Positions 47,464-57,894 are shown, numbered from the stretch's first letter. The stretch: 64,000 nucleotides of DNA from Calliopum simillimum (GCA_951812925.1 OX638372.1:69023407-69087406); one strand, 5' to 3'. The notes: generated by a model from the sequence alone, not told the origin. Made by a program: numbers and translations.

Positions 47464-47927
47464 CTTCAATTACGCATTTTAAATGAAATTTTATCTACTT
47501 TTTTTTTTATATATAAAGCAAAGCCTATACCGTCGCTGATCCAAAAAAATTTAAGGCAGAAAAGTAAAAAAAAAAAACAAAACAATTCGATCTGATCTGA
47601 TCAGGCTATATACATGTTTATATATGAAAATACATGTTTATATATGAAAATATATAAATATGTATGTGGAAGTAGCCGAAACATCCCACTAGCAATTGAA
47701 TTCAATACTGAAAATGGCAATTGAGTTGGTAATAACTTGCGGGGCAAGAGACGAGGATGATTGTTTAAGTTCTGAATATTTCAGCGAGTTGGTAATAAGA
47801 CAATTATTGCTGCGATTTTTTTTTGTTTACTTTTGCTCTAGTTATGAAAAACGTAAGCGAGTTGGTAATAGCCCACTAGCAAAAACAAAATAAGTCAATA
47901 AGTCAGCTTCGCAAGAGCGCGAGGATG
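47464..47927. other. Unassigned AT-rich sequence
   Basis: Direct repeat ATACATGTTTATATATGAAA at about 47611 and 47631; GAGTTGGTAATA occurs at about 47724, 47786 and 47859, and also near 48390 in related form. Nothing coding recognised. Confidence 0.4.
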
Positions 47928-48005
47928 GAGCAGTGGTCTAGCGACTGGCACTGCGATTGAAAGTTGTAGCAACCGTGAGGTCCTCGGTTCAACTCCGGCC
48001 CAGAC
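47926..48005 (+). other. tRNA-derived sequence (SINE head or tRNA pseudogene)
   Basis: TGGAGCAGTGGTCTAGCGAC resembles an A box in a D arm and CGGTTCAACTCCGG contains a near-consensus B box (GGTTCAACTCC), about 45 bp apart as in tRNA-derived SINEs. The acceptor stem does not pair and no clean anticodon arm forms, so it is not a working tRNA. A 3' A/T-rich tail follows from 48010. Similarity to one isotype is not strong enough to name it. Confidence 0.5.
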
Positions 48006-48180
48006 CAAACACAAAAGTTTTTCAACTTGCAATTTTTCAATTATAATTAATTTAGTAAAATAAAAATAATTATAATTACATCAATATGATGAATCTTTGT
48101 GGCGAAAGACGTAAAATTGCAATCAAAAATAATTTTTTAAAAATATTCAATTAGTTATGTAATTTTTGTTCTTCAAAGTA
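48006..48180. other. AT-rich tail after the tRNA-like head
   Basis: Mostly A and T with AATTATAATTA-type repeats; possibly the SINE tail. Confidence 0.3.
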
Positions 48181-48281
48181 ATATGAATAGGTAAGAGGTG
48201 AATAGGTCATAGGAGTTGGCATATGAATAGGTAAGAGGTGAATAGGTCATAGGAGTTGGCATATGAATAGGTAAGAGCTGA
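48181..48281. repeat. 40-bp minisatellite, 2.4 copies
   Basis: Two identical 40-bp units (48181-48220 and 48221-48260; ATATGAATAGGTAAGAGGTG then AATAGGTCATAGGAGTTGGC) are followed by a partial third unit to about 48281. Each unit has an internal near-repeat of GAATAGGT. Confidence 0.95.
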
Positions 48282-48806
48282 TACACTCCTACACCCTTGT
48301 ATGCGAGTTGTTCACATCTGAGTTTTCAATGACATCGCTGTGTTAAAATTCAGCGATGCGGCAATAGGTTAGACCCTCACTTTTGCTATTACCAACTCTT
48401 ATGCTAGCTATTACCCATTGCTACTGGGATATGTAATCAATTTCCATGTTAACACTTGCTTGCGTCTGTTGTTGAAAAATTGCAAAAATGACTGTTTAAT
48501 TAGTTCAATATAAAATTATCATACTTCAACAATTCGAAACTTTTGCTTTTCTTTTTTATTTGGTTTCAACATTTTAGCTATGAAATTTTCTTTTATTTTT
48601 TAAATAAGCTATTTCGATGAAAAATTCAATTCTCCATAAAAATTTTTTTGAGGAGATGTGTGGTACCATGCAAGTGTACCTTGGACTATCAAAGATAAAA
48701 GAGAATACATTTTATATAGGTAATAAATTATGAAAGAACCATTTATTATGTAATCAAAAGTAAAATTTTTTTCAATAAAAAAAAAAAACCGTTTAGAAAA
48801 AAACAA
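48282..48806. other. Unassigned AT-rich sequence
   Basis: No recognisable content beyond short chance frames. Confidence 0.4.
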
Positions 48807-49095
48807 TAGCCATGTTCACGATCCGGTGCAAAAGGTTTTGCATCATAGCATTTGTAAATAGGTGTTGAAATATTTTGCTATACAACAACAAAATATATAG
48901 GATTGAATTTACATTTGCATTTACATTTTCTATACTAAAAACCTATAGCATAAAAATATCACGTAATTTCTCAGAGAAATACATTTTTTCGTAGCTTGCA
49001 ATGTTTATACTTTTAATATTGCTCACAATAAAGTGGAAATTATTGCTATTTTGCTACTTTGCAAGTCTAAATTCTCCGGATCGTGAACACGGCTA
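48807..49095. mobile_element. 289-bp MITE with TAGCCATGTTCACGATCCGG ends
   Basis: The left end is TAGCCATGTTCACGATCCGG and the right end is CCGGATCGTGAACACGGCTA, inverse with two mismatches. A TA duplication is possible. The terminal motif AGCC-TTCACGATC is shared with the larger element at 49608-51438, so the two are related. No coding capacity. Confidence 0.7.
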
Positions 49096-49607
49096 ATTAA
49101 TTAAACAAAAATGGTTGCAAATAAATACATTTATCACGTTAAAAATAATAATATAATAATAATAACAATAATAATAATTGAAAGGCGATTATGGCTTCCT
49201 GGTTGCCCGTCGAAAAAGGCTCGCTGGTCAATAAGAAAAGGTCCAAGGTAAACACAGACAGCATGTTTTAAAAACTGTTAACTACCATAATATATATTAA
49301 TGAAAATACATCTAAAAGTTTAAAACAACAACTAAACTACCTTTCTGATGTTGTAAAAATGAAAAATTTCAAGTAAGTTTCTCACAAAACGTTTCGTAGT
49401 TTGCTCCAAAAAATAATTTTTACACACCAAAAACACTTTTTCCGACACTTCTTATACACGCATACAGCTTGATGGTCTGTAGTCTACATACTAATACCAG
49501 TCAGCGGTATGAGTAGAAAATTCCATAGAAGAACAACACTCGGACCGAGGCATACACATCTCCCCTACATATGTATATCGAAATTTTGCTTCGTTCGCTA
49601 GATATAT
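49096..49607. other. Unassigned sequence with an AAT-rich patch
   Basis: AATAATAATATAATAATAAT-type sequence at 49144-49180. The rest, slightly richer in G+C near 49190-49250, has no recognised content. Confidence 0.4.
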
Positions 49608-49906
49608 TAGCCGTATTCACGCTCTTGTTGCATCGTAGTAAATGCAAAATTATTTCAAATTACAAAAACAAATTCTATTGAAGACCAAATTTGCAAGACA
49701 AAAACCTATTGCACGATTGATTTCCAATAGTCTATTTTGACTGATTTTATTTTTTTTTTTCATTTGTGATTGGCACTATTGATTGGTTAATGACTTTTAT
49801 GTTTTTGACAACCGTTTTTGTCACAAACTGAAATTAAAATGTAAACGAATACAATTAAATTTAAATTAATTTACATAGATTTCTGATTGTACAAAATAGA
49901 TATGTA

Positions 49907-51202
49907 CAGTTTGTCAACAAAATCTTTGCAAAACTCGAAAAAAATCTATTTATTGAATTTAAATGCAAATAAAAACGATATAAATGCAGTTTGAAATTTT
50001 TTTAATTTTTATTGTTATAGTGTTTCTATGCTTTTAAACTATGTCATGCAAAAAAAAACGAATATTTTTCAAAAAGAACAGCAAAAAAATTAAAAAAAAA
50101 AAAAAAAAAAACAATTCTTCACATACTGTCAATAAATTCTTTGCAATTAAATTAATGGTTTTAAAGAAATGTTTAATGCAGTTTTTTTTTCAGTTTAGTA
50201 CTTATGTAGTATGCCTTCCTTCAGCTCTAATAACGGCTTGCAACCTATTCTGCATAGACCCTATAAGCTTTTTTATGTCGTATCCTTCTGGAATATTCTT
50301 CTATTCTTCATTCATATATTTTATCAGATCTTTCTTAGAAGTGGGGCCTCTTTTGCCCTCTTGCTTTTTTAAATACGTCCACAAATTTTCAATAGGGTTA
50401 ATATCCGGGCTTTGTGCAGGAGCGTCTATGGCTTTGGTGCAGTTGTATAGCAACCAACTCATGCACAAATGTGATTTGTGTTTCGAATCATTATCTTGAT
50501 ACAGCTTAAACTTCAATTTATTTGGATTATTTGGGTCAAAAAAGCCGAATTTTTGCACACTTCTTTTTAGGTTATTCTTCAAAATGTCCAGGTATAAAAT
50601 TTTGTCCATCTTTTCTTCGATAACTCGTGTTTCTCCTACTCATTTACTTAAAGTACATCCCCACACCATAATTGAAAGTTTACCAAATTTTACTCAGGGA
50701 ATAATATTTTTGTTTTCGAGGGCTGCAAGAGGCTTTCTCCAAACTTAATTTTACTTTCGTCACAAAAAACAACATCGTCCCAGTATTCTTTCGGCAGAGA
50801 AATGTGCTGTGTAGCAAAAATTAACCAATTGTTTCGATAAGTTCTGATGGAAATTAGACCACTAAACTGTATGAAATATTAATAGCTTGAATAAACTGAC
50901 TTTGAGTGAAATATTTCTGGCAGTTTTTACATTTACTTCAGAGGTTTCCCAGTTTTGCAAAGAATTATTTGACAGTATACAAAGCAATGTTGTTCTGCTT
51001 TTTTGTTGTCTTTTATTGTTGATCTTCGAAAACACTGTTATTTCTGCCTTTTATGGTTGAACAATTTTAAAATACTTGCAATACAAAAAAAAAAAAAAAA
51101 AAAAAAAACTTCTTGTTAATTGCATTTATTTGAATTTTATTTGTTTTTAAATTCAATACATAAAGTTTTTCTAGGTTTTGCAAAGATTTTCTTGACTAAC
51201 TT
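49907..51202 (-). mobile_element. Tc1-like (DD34E) transposon, about 1.3 kb, degenerate
   Basis: The ends CAGTTTGTCAACAAAATCTT and, inverted on the right, AAGTTAGTCAAGAAAATCTT are followed by TGCAAAAC in both, flanked by TA. A long A run lies near the right end (51086-51108) and another at 50090-50110. The transposase is on the minus strand. Confidence 0.8.
50203..50845 (-). pseudogene. Tc1-like transposase (DD34E), C-terminal two thirds, broken
   Basis: On the minus strand one frame reads NWLIFATQHISLPKEYWDD and VVFCDESKIKFGESL, with the first catalytic Asp in VVFCDESK. After a stop and frame breaks come GKLSIMVWGC (the conserved VWGC turn) and, in another frame, KFKLYQDNDSKHKSHL followed by SPDINPIENLWTYLKK. 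The second Asp (QDND) and the Glu (NPIE) are separated by exactly 34 residues, the Tc1 signature. A TAG stands just after KYMNEE where relatives have Trp. The frame then continues KNIPEGYDIKKLIGSMQNRL to the natural stop near 50203. The three catalytic residues survive, but nonsense and frame changes make it inactive. The N-terminal DNA-binding part above 50850 is not recognisable. Confidence 0.85.
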
Positions 51203-51438
51203 TATATGCATATAATCAATAAAATTGTGGTTTTCTTCTAAATAACGCACAATCATTCAGTAAAATTTCTTTTAAATCAAAATAAGGTATCAAATAAATT
51301 TTAAATTCAAAAAGTATTTGACAGCAAAACAAAAAACAGCTGTTCTGAAACGTTTGCAATAGCAATTTGCAACAGTGTATGCCCACAAATTTGCAAATTT
51401 GCATTTGCTACGATGCAACAAGATCGTGAATACGGCTA

Positions 51439-51651
51439 TTAAAAAAAATGTAAAGGGTGCGTTTTTACCCCTACCCTCCTCGTTAAAAAAAACCGTCTAA
51501 TTTGTTAGCACTCCGAGGTTTTTTTCCCTGATAAAACCCATTGATCGATTACTGTAATAACAACCAGTGAACTTTTTAGTTCCTTCTATATGACATAATC
51601 AATAGACTATTGTGTCATTATCTTAGAAGAGGATCCAGCGAAATGCATCTA
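51439..51651. other. Unassigned sequence
   Basis: No recognisable content. Confidence 0.4.
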
Positions 51652-52270
51652 TACACTCAGAAAAAAAATGATTGTTAAATCAACAATTATTCTTGCTTCA
51701 ATAATTGTTATTTCTAAATTGTAGGAATTAGAATTTAATTCTTAAATCAACAATTTTATTCTTGATACTTAATTTTTTTACGCATTTGTCATAAAAAATA
51801 TGGAAAATATTTTAAAGTACAAAACTTCAAACATTCTGTTTTGCAAACAAAAAATAAATAATTTTTATATTACTGAATAAGTTCTAGCTGTTTTTATTAA
51901 AAAAAAGCTTTATTTAACGAATAGGGGTAAGGAATATTTCACTCAAAGTATTCCTCATCACTTAACACATCTTGGCTTCATCTCATATGGCACCCAATGT
52001 CCTTGCTTTTGTTTCATTACTATTGCTGTAAGATAGATTCCAAATAAATACTTATAAAACCAAAAACAATTCAACAACAGTTTCGCTTTTTAAACAATAA
52101 TTTCCGCTCGTGACCACTTTTTATTTGATTCAACAATTTTTCGTTCTATTTATAAATAACAACTTCGTATTTAAAACAAGAACAGAAATAGTTGGGAAGA
52201 CTTCAACCAACATAAATTCTTAAATCATAATATAAAGTTGTTGGAAATACAATGTTTTTTTCTGTGTGTA
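51652..52270. mobile_element. 619-bp MITE-like element with TACACTCAGAAAAAAA ends
   Basis: The left end is TACACTCAGAAAAAAAATGA and the right end is its near-inverse, ATTTTTTTCTGTGTGTA-like (52252-52270: GTTTTTTTCTGTGTGTA). Just inside, AAATCAACAATTATTCTTG and ATTCTTAAATCA-type motifs recur. No coding capacity; no clear target duplication. Confidence 0.55.
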
Positions 52271-52387
52271 TGCTTAAAGGATATAAAGTATTTCATATCA
52301 AAGATAATATATTAAATAAAAAATACACGCAACTGGGTTGCCTAGAGAATTTCTGTCATGGGTATGGTGAATTAAAAATATGTGTGT
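52271..52387. other. Single-copy flank of the inverted repeat
   Basis: Sequence outside the left arm. It does not occur elsewhere in the window; the corresponding right flank lies beyond the window end. Confidence 0.5.
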
Positions 52388-54480
52388 CAAGTTAGCGGGG
52401 CAACTTTATCGGATCGAGTTGGGAGTAGGCTTGGAATTTGCAGCTTTTTTGCTGTGATTTTGCTGTGAAGAGAATGATTTTGCAGCTTTACTATTTCTTT
52501 AAAAAACCCCCTGCCCCGCTAACTTGACGTCAAGTTAGCGGGGCAACTTTATCGGATCGAGTCGGGAGTAGGCTTGGAACTTGCAGCTTTTTTGCTGTGA
52601 TTTTGCTGTGAAGAGAATGATTTTGCAGCTCGAAAATTTTAGGGTGTTTCGATAATTTTTAATTTTTTTCAGTGTAAAAATGAAAAAATTTTTAGCTTAG
52701 AATTTGCAGCTTTTTCTGTGTGATTTTGCAGTGAAAACAAAAATTTTGCAGCTCTTGTTTTTCTTTAAAAAACCCCCTGCCCCGCTAACTTGACGTCAAG
52801 TTAGCGGGGCAACTTTATCGGATCGAGTCGGGAGTAGGCTTGGAATTTGCAGCTTTTTTGCTGTGATTTTGCTGTGAAGAGAATGATTTTGCAGCTCGAA
52901 AATTTTAGGGTGTTTCGATAATTTTTAATTTTTTTCAGTGTAAAAATGAAGAAATTTTTAGCTTAGAATTTGCAGCTTTTCTGCTGTGATTTTGCTGTGA
53001 AGAGAATGATTTTGCAGCTTTACTATTTCTTTAAAAAACCCCCTGCCCCGCTAACTTGACGTCAAGTTAGCGGGGCAACTTTATCGGATCGAGTCGGGAG
53101 TAGGCTTGGAACTTGCAGCTTTTTTGCTGTGATTTTGCTGTGAAGAGAATGATTTTGCAGCTCGAAAATTTTAGGGTGTTTCGATAATTTTTAATTTTTT
53201 TCAGTGTAAAAATGAAAAAATTTTTAGCTTAGAATTTGCAGCTTTTTCTGTGTGATTTTGCAGTGAAAACAAAAATTTTGCAGCTCTTGTTTTTCTTTAA
53301 AAAACCCCCTGCCCCGCTAACTTGACGTCAAGTTAGCGGGGCAACTTTATCGGATCGAGTCGGGAGTAGGCTTGGAATTTGCAGCTTTTTTGCTGTGATT
53401 TTGCTGTGAAGAGAATGATTTTGCAGCTCGAAAATTTTAGGGTGTTTCGATAATTTTTAATTTTTTTCAGTGTAAAAATGAAAAAATTTTTAGCTTTGAA
53501 TTTGCAGCTTTTTTTTATGATTGTTCTGTGAAAACAGAAGTTTAGTAGCTCTCGTTTTTCTTTAAAAAATTAACAATAAAAAGTGACTGATTTATTGATC
53601 ATATGTTTTACAGCACATTATATGCGGTTGATTAAATAAATGAAATGAAAGCTCGACAACAAGTTAGCGGGGCAACTTTATCGGATCGAGTCGGGAGCGG
53701 GCTTGGAATTTGCAGCTTTTTTGCTGCAATTTTGCTGTGGAAAGAATAATTTTGCAGCTCGAAAATTTTAGGGTGTTTCGATAATTTTTAATTTTTTTCA
53801 GTGTAAAAATGAAAAAATTTTTAGCTTGGAATTTGCAGCTTTTTTGCTGTGATTTTGCTGTGAAGAGAATGATTTTGCAGCTCTTGTTTTTCTTTAAAAA
53901 ACCCCCTGCCCCGCTAACTTGACGTCAAGTTAGCGGGGCAACTTTATCGGATCGAGTCGGGAGTAGGCTTGGAATTCGCAGCTTTCTTGCTGTGATTTTG
54001 CTGTGAAGAGAATGATTTTGCAGCTCGAAAATTTTAGGGTGTTTCGATAATTTTTAATAGTTTTCAGTGTAAAAATGAAAAAATTTTTAGCTTGGAATTT
54101 GCAGCTTTTTTGCTGTGATTTTGCTGTGAAGAGAATGATTTTGCAGCTTTACTATTTCTTTAAAAAACCCCCTGCCCCGCTAACTTGACGTCAAGTTAGC
54201 GGGGCAACTTCATCGGATCAAGTCGGGAGTAGGCTTGGAATTTGCAGCTTTTTTGCTGTGATTTTGCTGTGGAAAGAATATTTTTGCAGCTCGAAAATTT
54301 TAGGGTGTTTCGATAATTTTTAATTTTTTTCAGTGTAAAAATGTAAAAAATTTTAGCTTGGAATTTGCAGCTTTTTTTTTTTGTGATTTTGCTGTGGAAA
54401 GAATAATTTTGCAGCTCAAAATTTTTAGGGTTTTTCGATAATTTTTAATTTTTTTCAGTGTTAAAATTAAAAAAATTTTA
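52388..54480 (+). repeat. 266-bp tandem array, left arm, with a 34-bp perfect palindrome at monomer junctions
   Basis: Full palindromes (TGCCCCGCTAACTTGAC plus its inverse) start at 52512, 52778, 53044, 53310, 53907 and 54173. Four successive steps are exactly 266 bp, as is the last. The palindrome centre is TGACGTCA. Half-palindromes (CAAGTTAGCGGGGCA) occur where the array meets other sequence, at 52388 and 53660. Each monomer has two related halves sharing GAATTTGCAGCTTTTTTGCT and GATTTTGCAGCTCGAAAATT. The last third alternates between CTTTACTATTTCTTTAAA and CTCTTGTTTTTCTTTAAA, suggesting a 532-bp dimer. A single-copy spacer (53576-53659) interrupts the array. No open reading frame. Confidence 0.95.
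52512..52545. repeat. Representative 34-bp perfect palindrome with CRE-like core
   Basis: The half site is TGCCCCGCTAACTTGAC and the second half is its exact reverse complement. Nine more identical sites occur: 52778, 53044, 53310, 53907, 54173, 62525, 62791, 63512 and 63778. The central TGACGTCA equals the ATF/CREB consensus, but this follows from joining two element ends and need not mean binding. Confidence 0.95.
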
Positions 54481-54540
54481 GCTTGGAACTTGCACCATTT
54501 TTTGCGATTTTGTAATGAACTTAAATGTGCAGTGGAATAA

Positions 54541-54645
54541 GGGTTATCGTGAATAAATATTCCCGGGGAATTTTTTTCAGATTGCAATAGTAGATACACG
54601 GCATTTTGAGAAAAATTCCCTGGGAATATTTATTCACGATAACCC
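54541..54645. mobile_element. 105-bp hairpin, left-arm copy
   Basis: GGGTTATCGTGAATAAATAT plus TCCC is answered by GGGAATATTTATTCACGATAACCC-type sequence on the right, giving stems of about 34 bp around a 36-bp loop. The mirror copy is at 62087-62191. Likely a tiny MITE already present before the inverted duplication. Confidence 0.75.
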
Positions 54646-54984
54646 CCAATGTGTTTCTTAAATCAAGTATAGAACTGTCGAGCCCAATTTCTAACGAAAA
54701 GCTTTCTTGCATTTCACGACAGCAACATAGGTAAATAATCAAATACATTTCTTGAAGTTTTAATCCCTATTCGCAAAATTTATGCCTAACCGCGATCTGG
54801 CAACACGGATCTTTTTGCGCCTTTCTCATCCCACAATTCGCAAAATAAAAACAATGCATTTCAGCGTTACGAGTCCGCGCTAAACGTCATTGGTTTTGGC
54901 TATGTGGAAACGAAACTGGCAGCATTGGACTAGTATTTTCTATGGCAGCTACATACAACTAAATAAATTTGACAGGTGAAAAAA
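54646..54984. other. Unassigned inner-arm sequence
   Basis: Mirror image of about 61745-62086. Contains no coding signal; 63-75 codon frames occur in both arms as a consequence of the duplication. Confidence 0.4.
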
Positions 54985-55645
54985 GTAAGCTAGTCATTTC
55001 TGGCTTTCGCAAATGAAACCTATACCATTTCTTCGAGCTTTTTTCGACCTGCTAGAAAATAATTTCAAGTTGCTTGAAAACGCCAAGGAAAAGCGGAAAA
55101 CTCGGAAAAACGATTTGACTAGCTTAAAGGACATATTTAAGCACGGCAGCACTGAAAATAACAATTGAAAAAAAAAAATACTCACGAATTTTGAGCTTTT
55201 TTCGAGCTGCTCTCGACAACCATCCGATTTTTCCTTAGACTAATAGTTTTCCGAAAAATCGGAAAAACTTGATTTTCCCTTAAAAGTAAGCCAGTCATTT
55301 CCGGCTTTCGGAAATAAAACCTATACCAATTTTTTTAGATTTTTCAAGCTGGCAGATACTAATTTAGAGCTGATTCAAAAAGTTGAGAAAAAACGGAAAA
55401 TTCGGAAAAACTATATGACTAGCTATATGTCACATTTAAGCACGACAACACTGAAAATAATGGAGGCATCGAAAAAAAAAAACTCCGAAAGAATTTTGAG
55501 CTTTTTCCAAGCTCCTAGATAGTAATTTCGAGCTGTTTCGAAAAGTCAAGGAAAACTAGAAAACTCGGAAAATCAATTTGACGAGCTGACTTGTTTAATT
55601 AAAGCACAACCATTCCGAGCTTTTTTCGAGCTGCTAGATAGCTGG
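54985..55645. repeat. Three diverged units of about 200-240 bp, left arm
   Basis: Each unit runs through a series of shared motifs: TTTTCGAGCTGCTAGATA-like, AAAACTCGGAAAAACGATTT, GACTAGCTTAAAGG or variants, and TTTAAGCACGGCAGCACTGA. The first two units also share GTCATTTCTGGCTTTCG or GTCATTTCCGGCTTTCG and AACCTATACCA. The mirror block is at 61140-61750. Confidence 0.7.
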
Positions 55646-55925
55646 CAAAGTATCTCATGCAAAACATAGGTTTGATTGCTTTATGGAGGTGTGTTACGCA
55701 TGAAAACGTAACAAACTCATATGAATAATTTGTCTGGAATTTATATCTTTTAACCCAAAACATTGAAAATTCTTGAGCAATAGTTGAAGAATCAGAATTC
55801 AATAACGCTTCATAACAAAACAGAGAACTACCGAAAACAGGCGTAGTTTTAAATGCAAATACAGTAGAAGAAGGGCTATGAGAGTTCAAGACCACAAAAA
55901 TTACTTTTTGTATGGAAATCCCCAT
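55599..55925 (-). other. 108-codon open frame, left arm, function unknown
   Basis: It starts MGISIQKVIFVVLNSH and ends AARKKLGMVVL. The mirror copy at 60809-61135 differs at one base, changing residue 55 from Met to Ile. There is no recognisable domain; a short hydrophobic stretch near the N-terminus is the only feature. Its last residues overlap the degenerate tandem block, which argues against a real protein. Conservation between arms says nothing about function because the whole arm is conserved. Confidence 0.2.
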
Positions 55926-56117
55926 ACAGAATTTTACCCTAAAAATTCTCGAAATCGCAACAAAAGCTTCATCCTTGAAATTGCCTTTCCTTTATGGTTC
56001 GTGTAATCGATGAATCATATTGCTTAGCATAGACATCATGCGTGGTGGCGAATATATGATTGTGATGCACTTTATTTTTTATAGCATATTTTCGGGGGAA
56101 TATTTCATGACTTATAA
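55926..56117. other. Unassigned inner-arm sequence
   Basis: Mirror image of 60617-60808. No recognised content. Confidence 0.5.
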
Positions 56118-57408
56118 CCCAGCAAACATTTTCAATCGCGGAAGAATCGTATTCGATTCGCGGACAGTTGCATTCGACTCTTCCGCGATGTTTCAGGCGT
56201 GAGTAATTGTCCGGCCGATTACGATTGTTTTAGAAGAATCCTCTAACAACTCCCCGAAATGAATCCGCAAATGATCCCCAAGAAGAGTAGAGTGGCGACT
56301 CCCCAAGATAAATCTGCAAATGATCCCCAGGAAGGGTCCACAGACGACTCCGCAAGATGTTTTTTAAAGCGAAAAAAACTTGAAAAAAAAATAATAAAAT
56401 ACAAAATATAAAATGGCGACATAAAAATAATTTCATAAGAAATTGCTAATTTTTGTACAATTATCTATCAAAATTTATGTGCCGTTAAAAATATACCGTG
56501 TAGTTTGACATTTTGCTTCGTGAAAAATACCGGGCCTCAGATATATTGCGCTTTAGAAAAAAAATTATTAATTTTTTCGAAATTTCTCAGGTGCTGACGT
56601 CATGTAGTAGTCGGCCATCTTGAATTTGTAAAACTCGTCTGGAAGAGTTGTTGGTTAATCGCAAAGAAGTCTTCCAGAAGAGACTTTGTCGAATCTTTTT
56701 TTTATTCGTTTTGGGCTTTTTTTTGCACCAATCGATGGGGAAAGGTCGAAAATATATTTTGGTTACAACCAGAGTTGGCTCCAGGCCCTCTAAGTGACCG
56801 ATTTGGGCCCATTTTGGTGAAAAATTTTTATTGCACTAATCGACGGGGAAAGATCGAAAATAGATTTTGAACATGTCCAGGGATGTCTCCGACCCCTCTA
56901 AGTGACCGATTTGGGCCCATTTTGGTGAAAAAATTTTATTGCACCAATCGATGGGGAAAGGTCGAAAATAGATTTTGGACATGTCCAGAGGTGTCTCCGA
57001 CCTCTCTAAGTGACTGATTTGGGCCCATTTTGGTGAAAAAATTTTGTTGCACCAATCGATGAGGAAAGGTCGAAAATAGATTTTGGACATGAACAGGGGT
57101 GTCCCCCACCCCTCTAAGTGACCAATTTGGGCCTGTTCGAGTCGTATATTCATCGCGAAGATGTTTATTTGCAATGATCGTCCAGAAAAGTGTAAGGAGG
57201 AATCTTCTGTTACTCGCGTTGAAGTTTTATCGCGCAAAATTCGCCTGGAAGAGTTGTATATTCATCGCGAAGATGTTTGATTTGCAATGATCATCCAGAA
57301 GAGTGTAAGGAGGAATCTTCTTTTACTCGCGGAAAGCTCGCGTAGAAGAGCTTTAAATGCATCCCCAAGAAGATGGAAGATTGTCCGCGATTGAAAATGT
57401 TTGCTGGG
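56118..57408. mobile_element. CCCAGC-terminated element, copy 1, 1291 bp
   Basis: It starts CCCAGCAAACATTTTCAATC plus GCGGA and ends with the inverse. Inside are a zone of GACTCCCCAAGAT and GATCCCCAGGAAGG motifs (56250-56360), then four units of 108 bp (TTGCACCAATCGATGGGGAA at 56723, 56831, 56939 and 57047), then two units with CCTGGAAGAGTTGTATATTC (57130-57330). The right arm lacks it and reads continuously CTTATAAAATTGACC (opposite strand near 60617); comparison suggests a duplicated AA. Open frames over the 108-bp units are repeat-derived. Confidence 0.85.
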
Positions 57409-57422
57409 AAAATTGACCATTA

Positions 57423-57894
57423 CACTGGTCCACACGATTTTCGACTGGAGCAACCAAATAGTGTTCCTAGGGTTATTTGGTACGCTGAATTCGAATTTGC
57501 AATCGGTTTTTCTCTATCAGGTCAGGTTTTCGAAACACAATAACACATTTTTTATTTTCAAGAAAATCATTAATTTATTTGAAAATGTTTAACAATTCAA
57601 AAGTGAATGGCAGTGTTTGATCATCGTTTGTATTTTGTTGGGTCCGTTTCACGTGTAAGAGTCCAGCAATAGTCTCTCAGCATGCTTTTGTCCCAAAAAA
57701 TACGTAATGAATTTTTTGTAAATTTTGTTTTTTATTTATTAATGAGTAGTATTTATAACGAACATAAATAAAGCATTATATAAAGAGAACTAGACCTGGT
57801 GGCGCATTTCTGGTGCCAGATTTGAATGCAGCGCACCCAAATTACTCAAGAAACATCTTCAGTCGAAATTTTTTTCGAAATTTGTAGACCAGTG
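57423..57894. mobile_element. CACTGGTC-terminated element, 472 bp, TTA duplication
   Basis: The left end is CACTGGTCCACACGATTTTC and the right end is the near-inverse TTTGTAGACCAGTG. TTA flanks it at 57420-57422 and 57895-57897. The right arm has the uninterrupted CCATTATTAGACCC (opposite strand, about 60600-60613), confirming a clean insertion. A 3-bp duplication with CACTG ends fits the CACTA/Mirage/Chapaev group, as for 19744-21188. No transposase. Confidence 0.88.

Larger units (their letters stand above)
49608..51438. mobile_element. TAGCCGTATTCACG-terminated element split by a Tc1 insertion
   Basis: The left end reads TAGCCGTATTCACGCTCTTG and TTGCATCGTAGTAAATGCAA, and the right end is its inverse with few mismatches (TTGCATTTGCTACGATGCAA, CAAGATCGTGAATACGGCTA). 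Without the nested Tc1 (49907-51202) the host element would be about 535 bp. It carries no gene of its own. Confidence 0.8.

Noticed and set aside
52388..54206. Regular 266-bp spacing considered as a CRISPR array
   Set aside because: The repeated part is the whole monomer and the spacers are not unique; the context is a eukaryotic transposon-derived tandem repeat.
56836..57237. 133-codon frame with three repeats of SKIYFRPFPIDWCNKIF
   Set aside because: It is a translation of the 108-bp tandem units. The repetition is in the DNA, and frames break between copies (see also 59500-59838).
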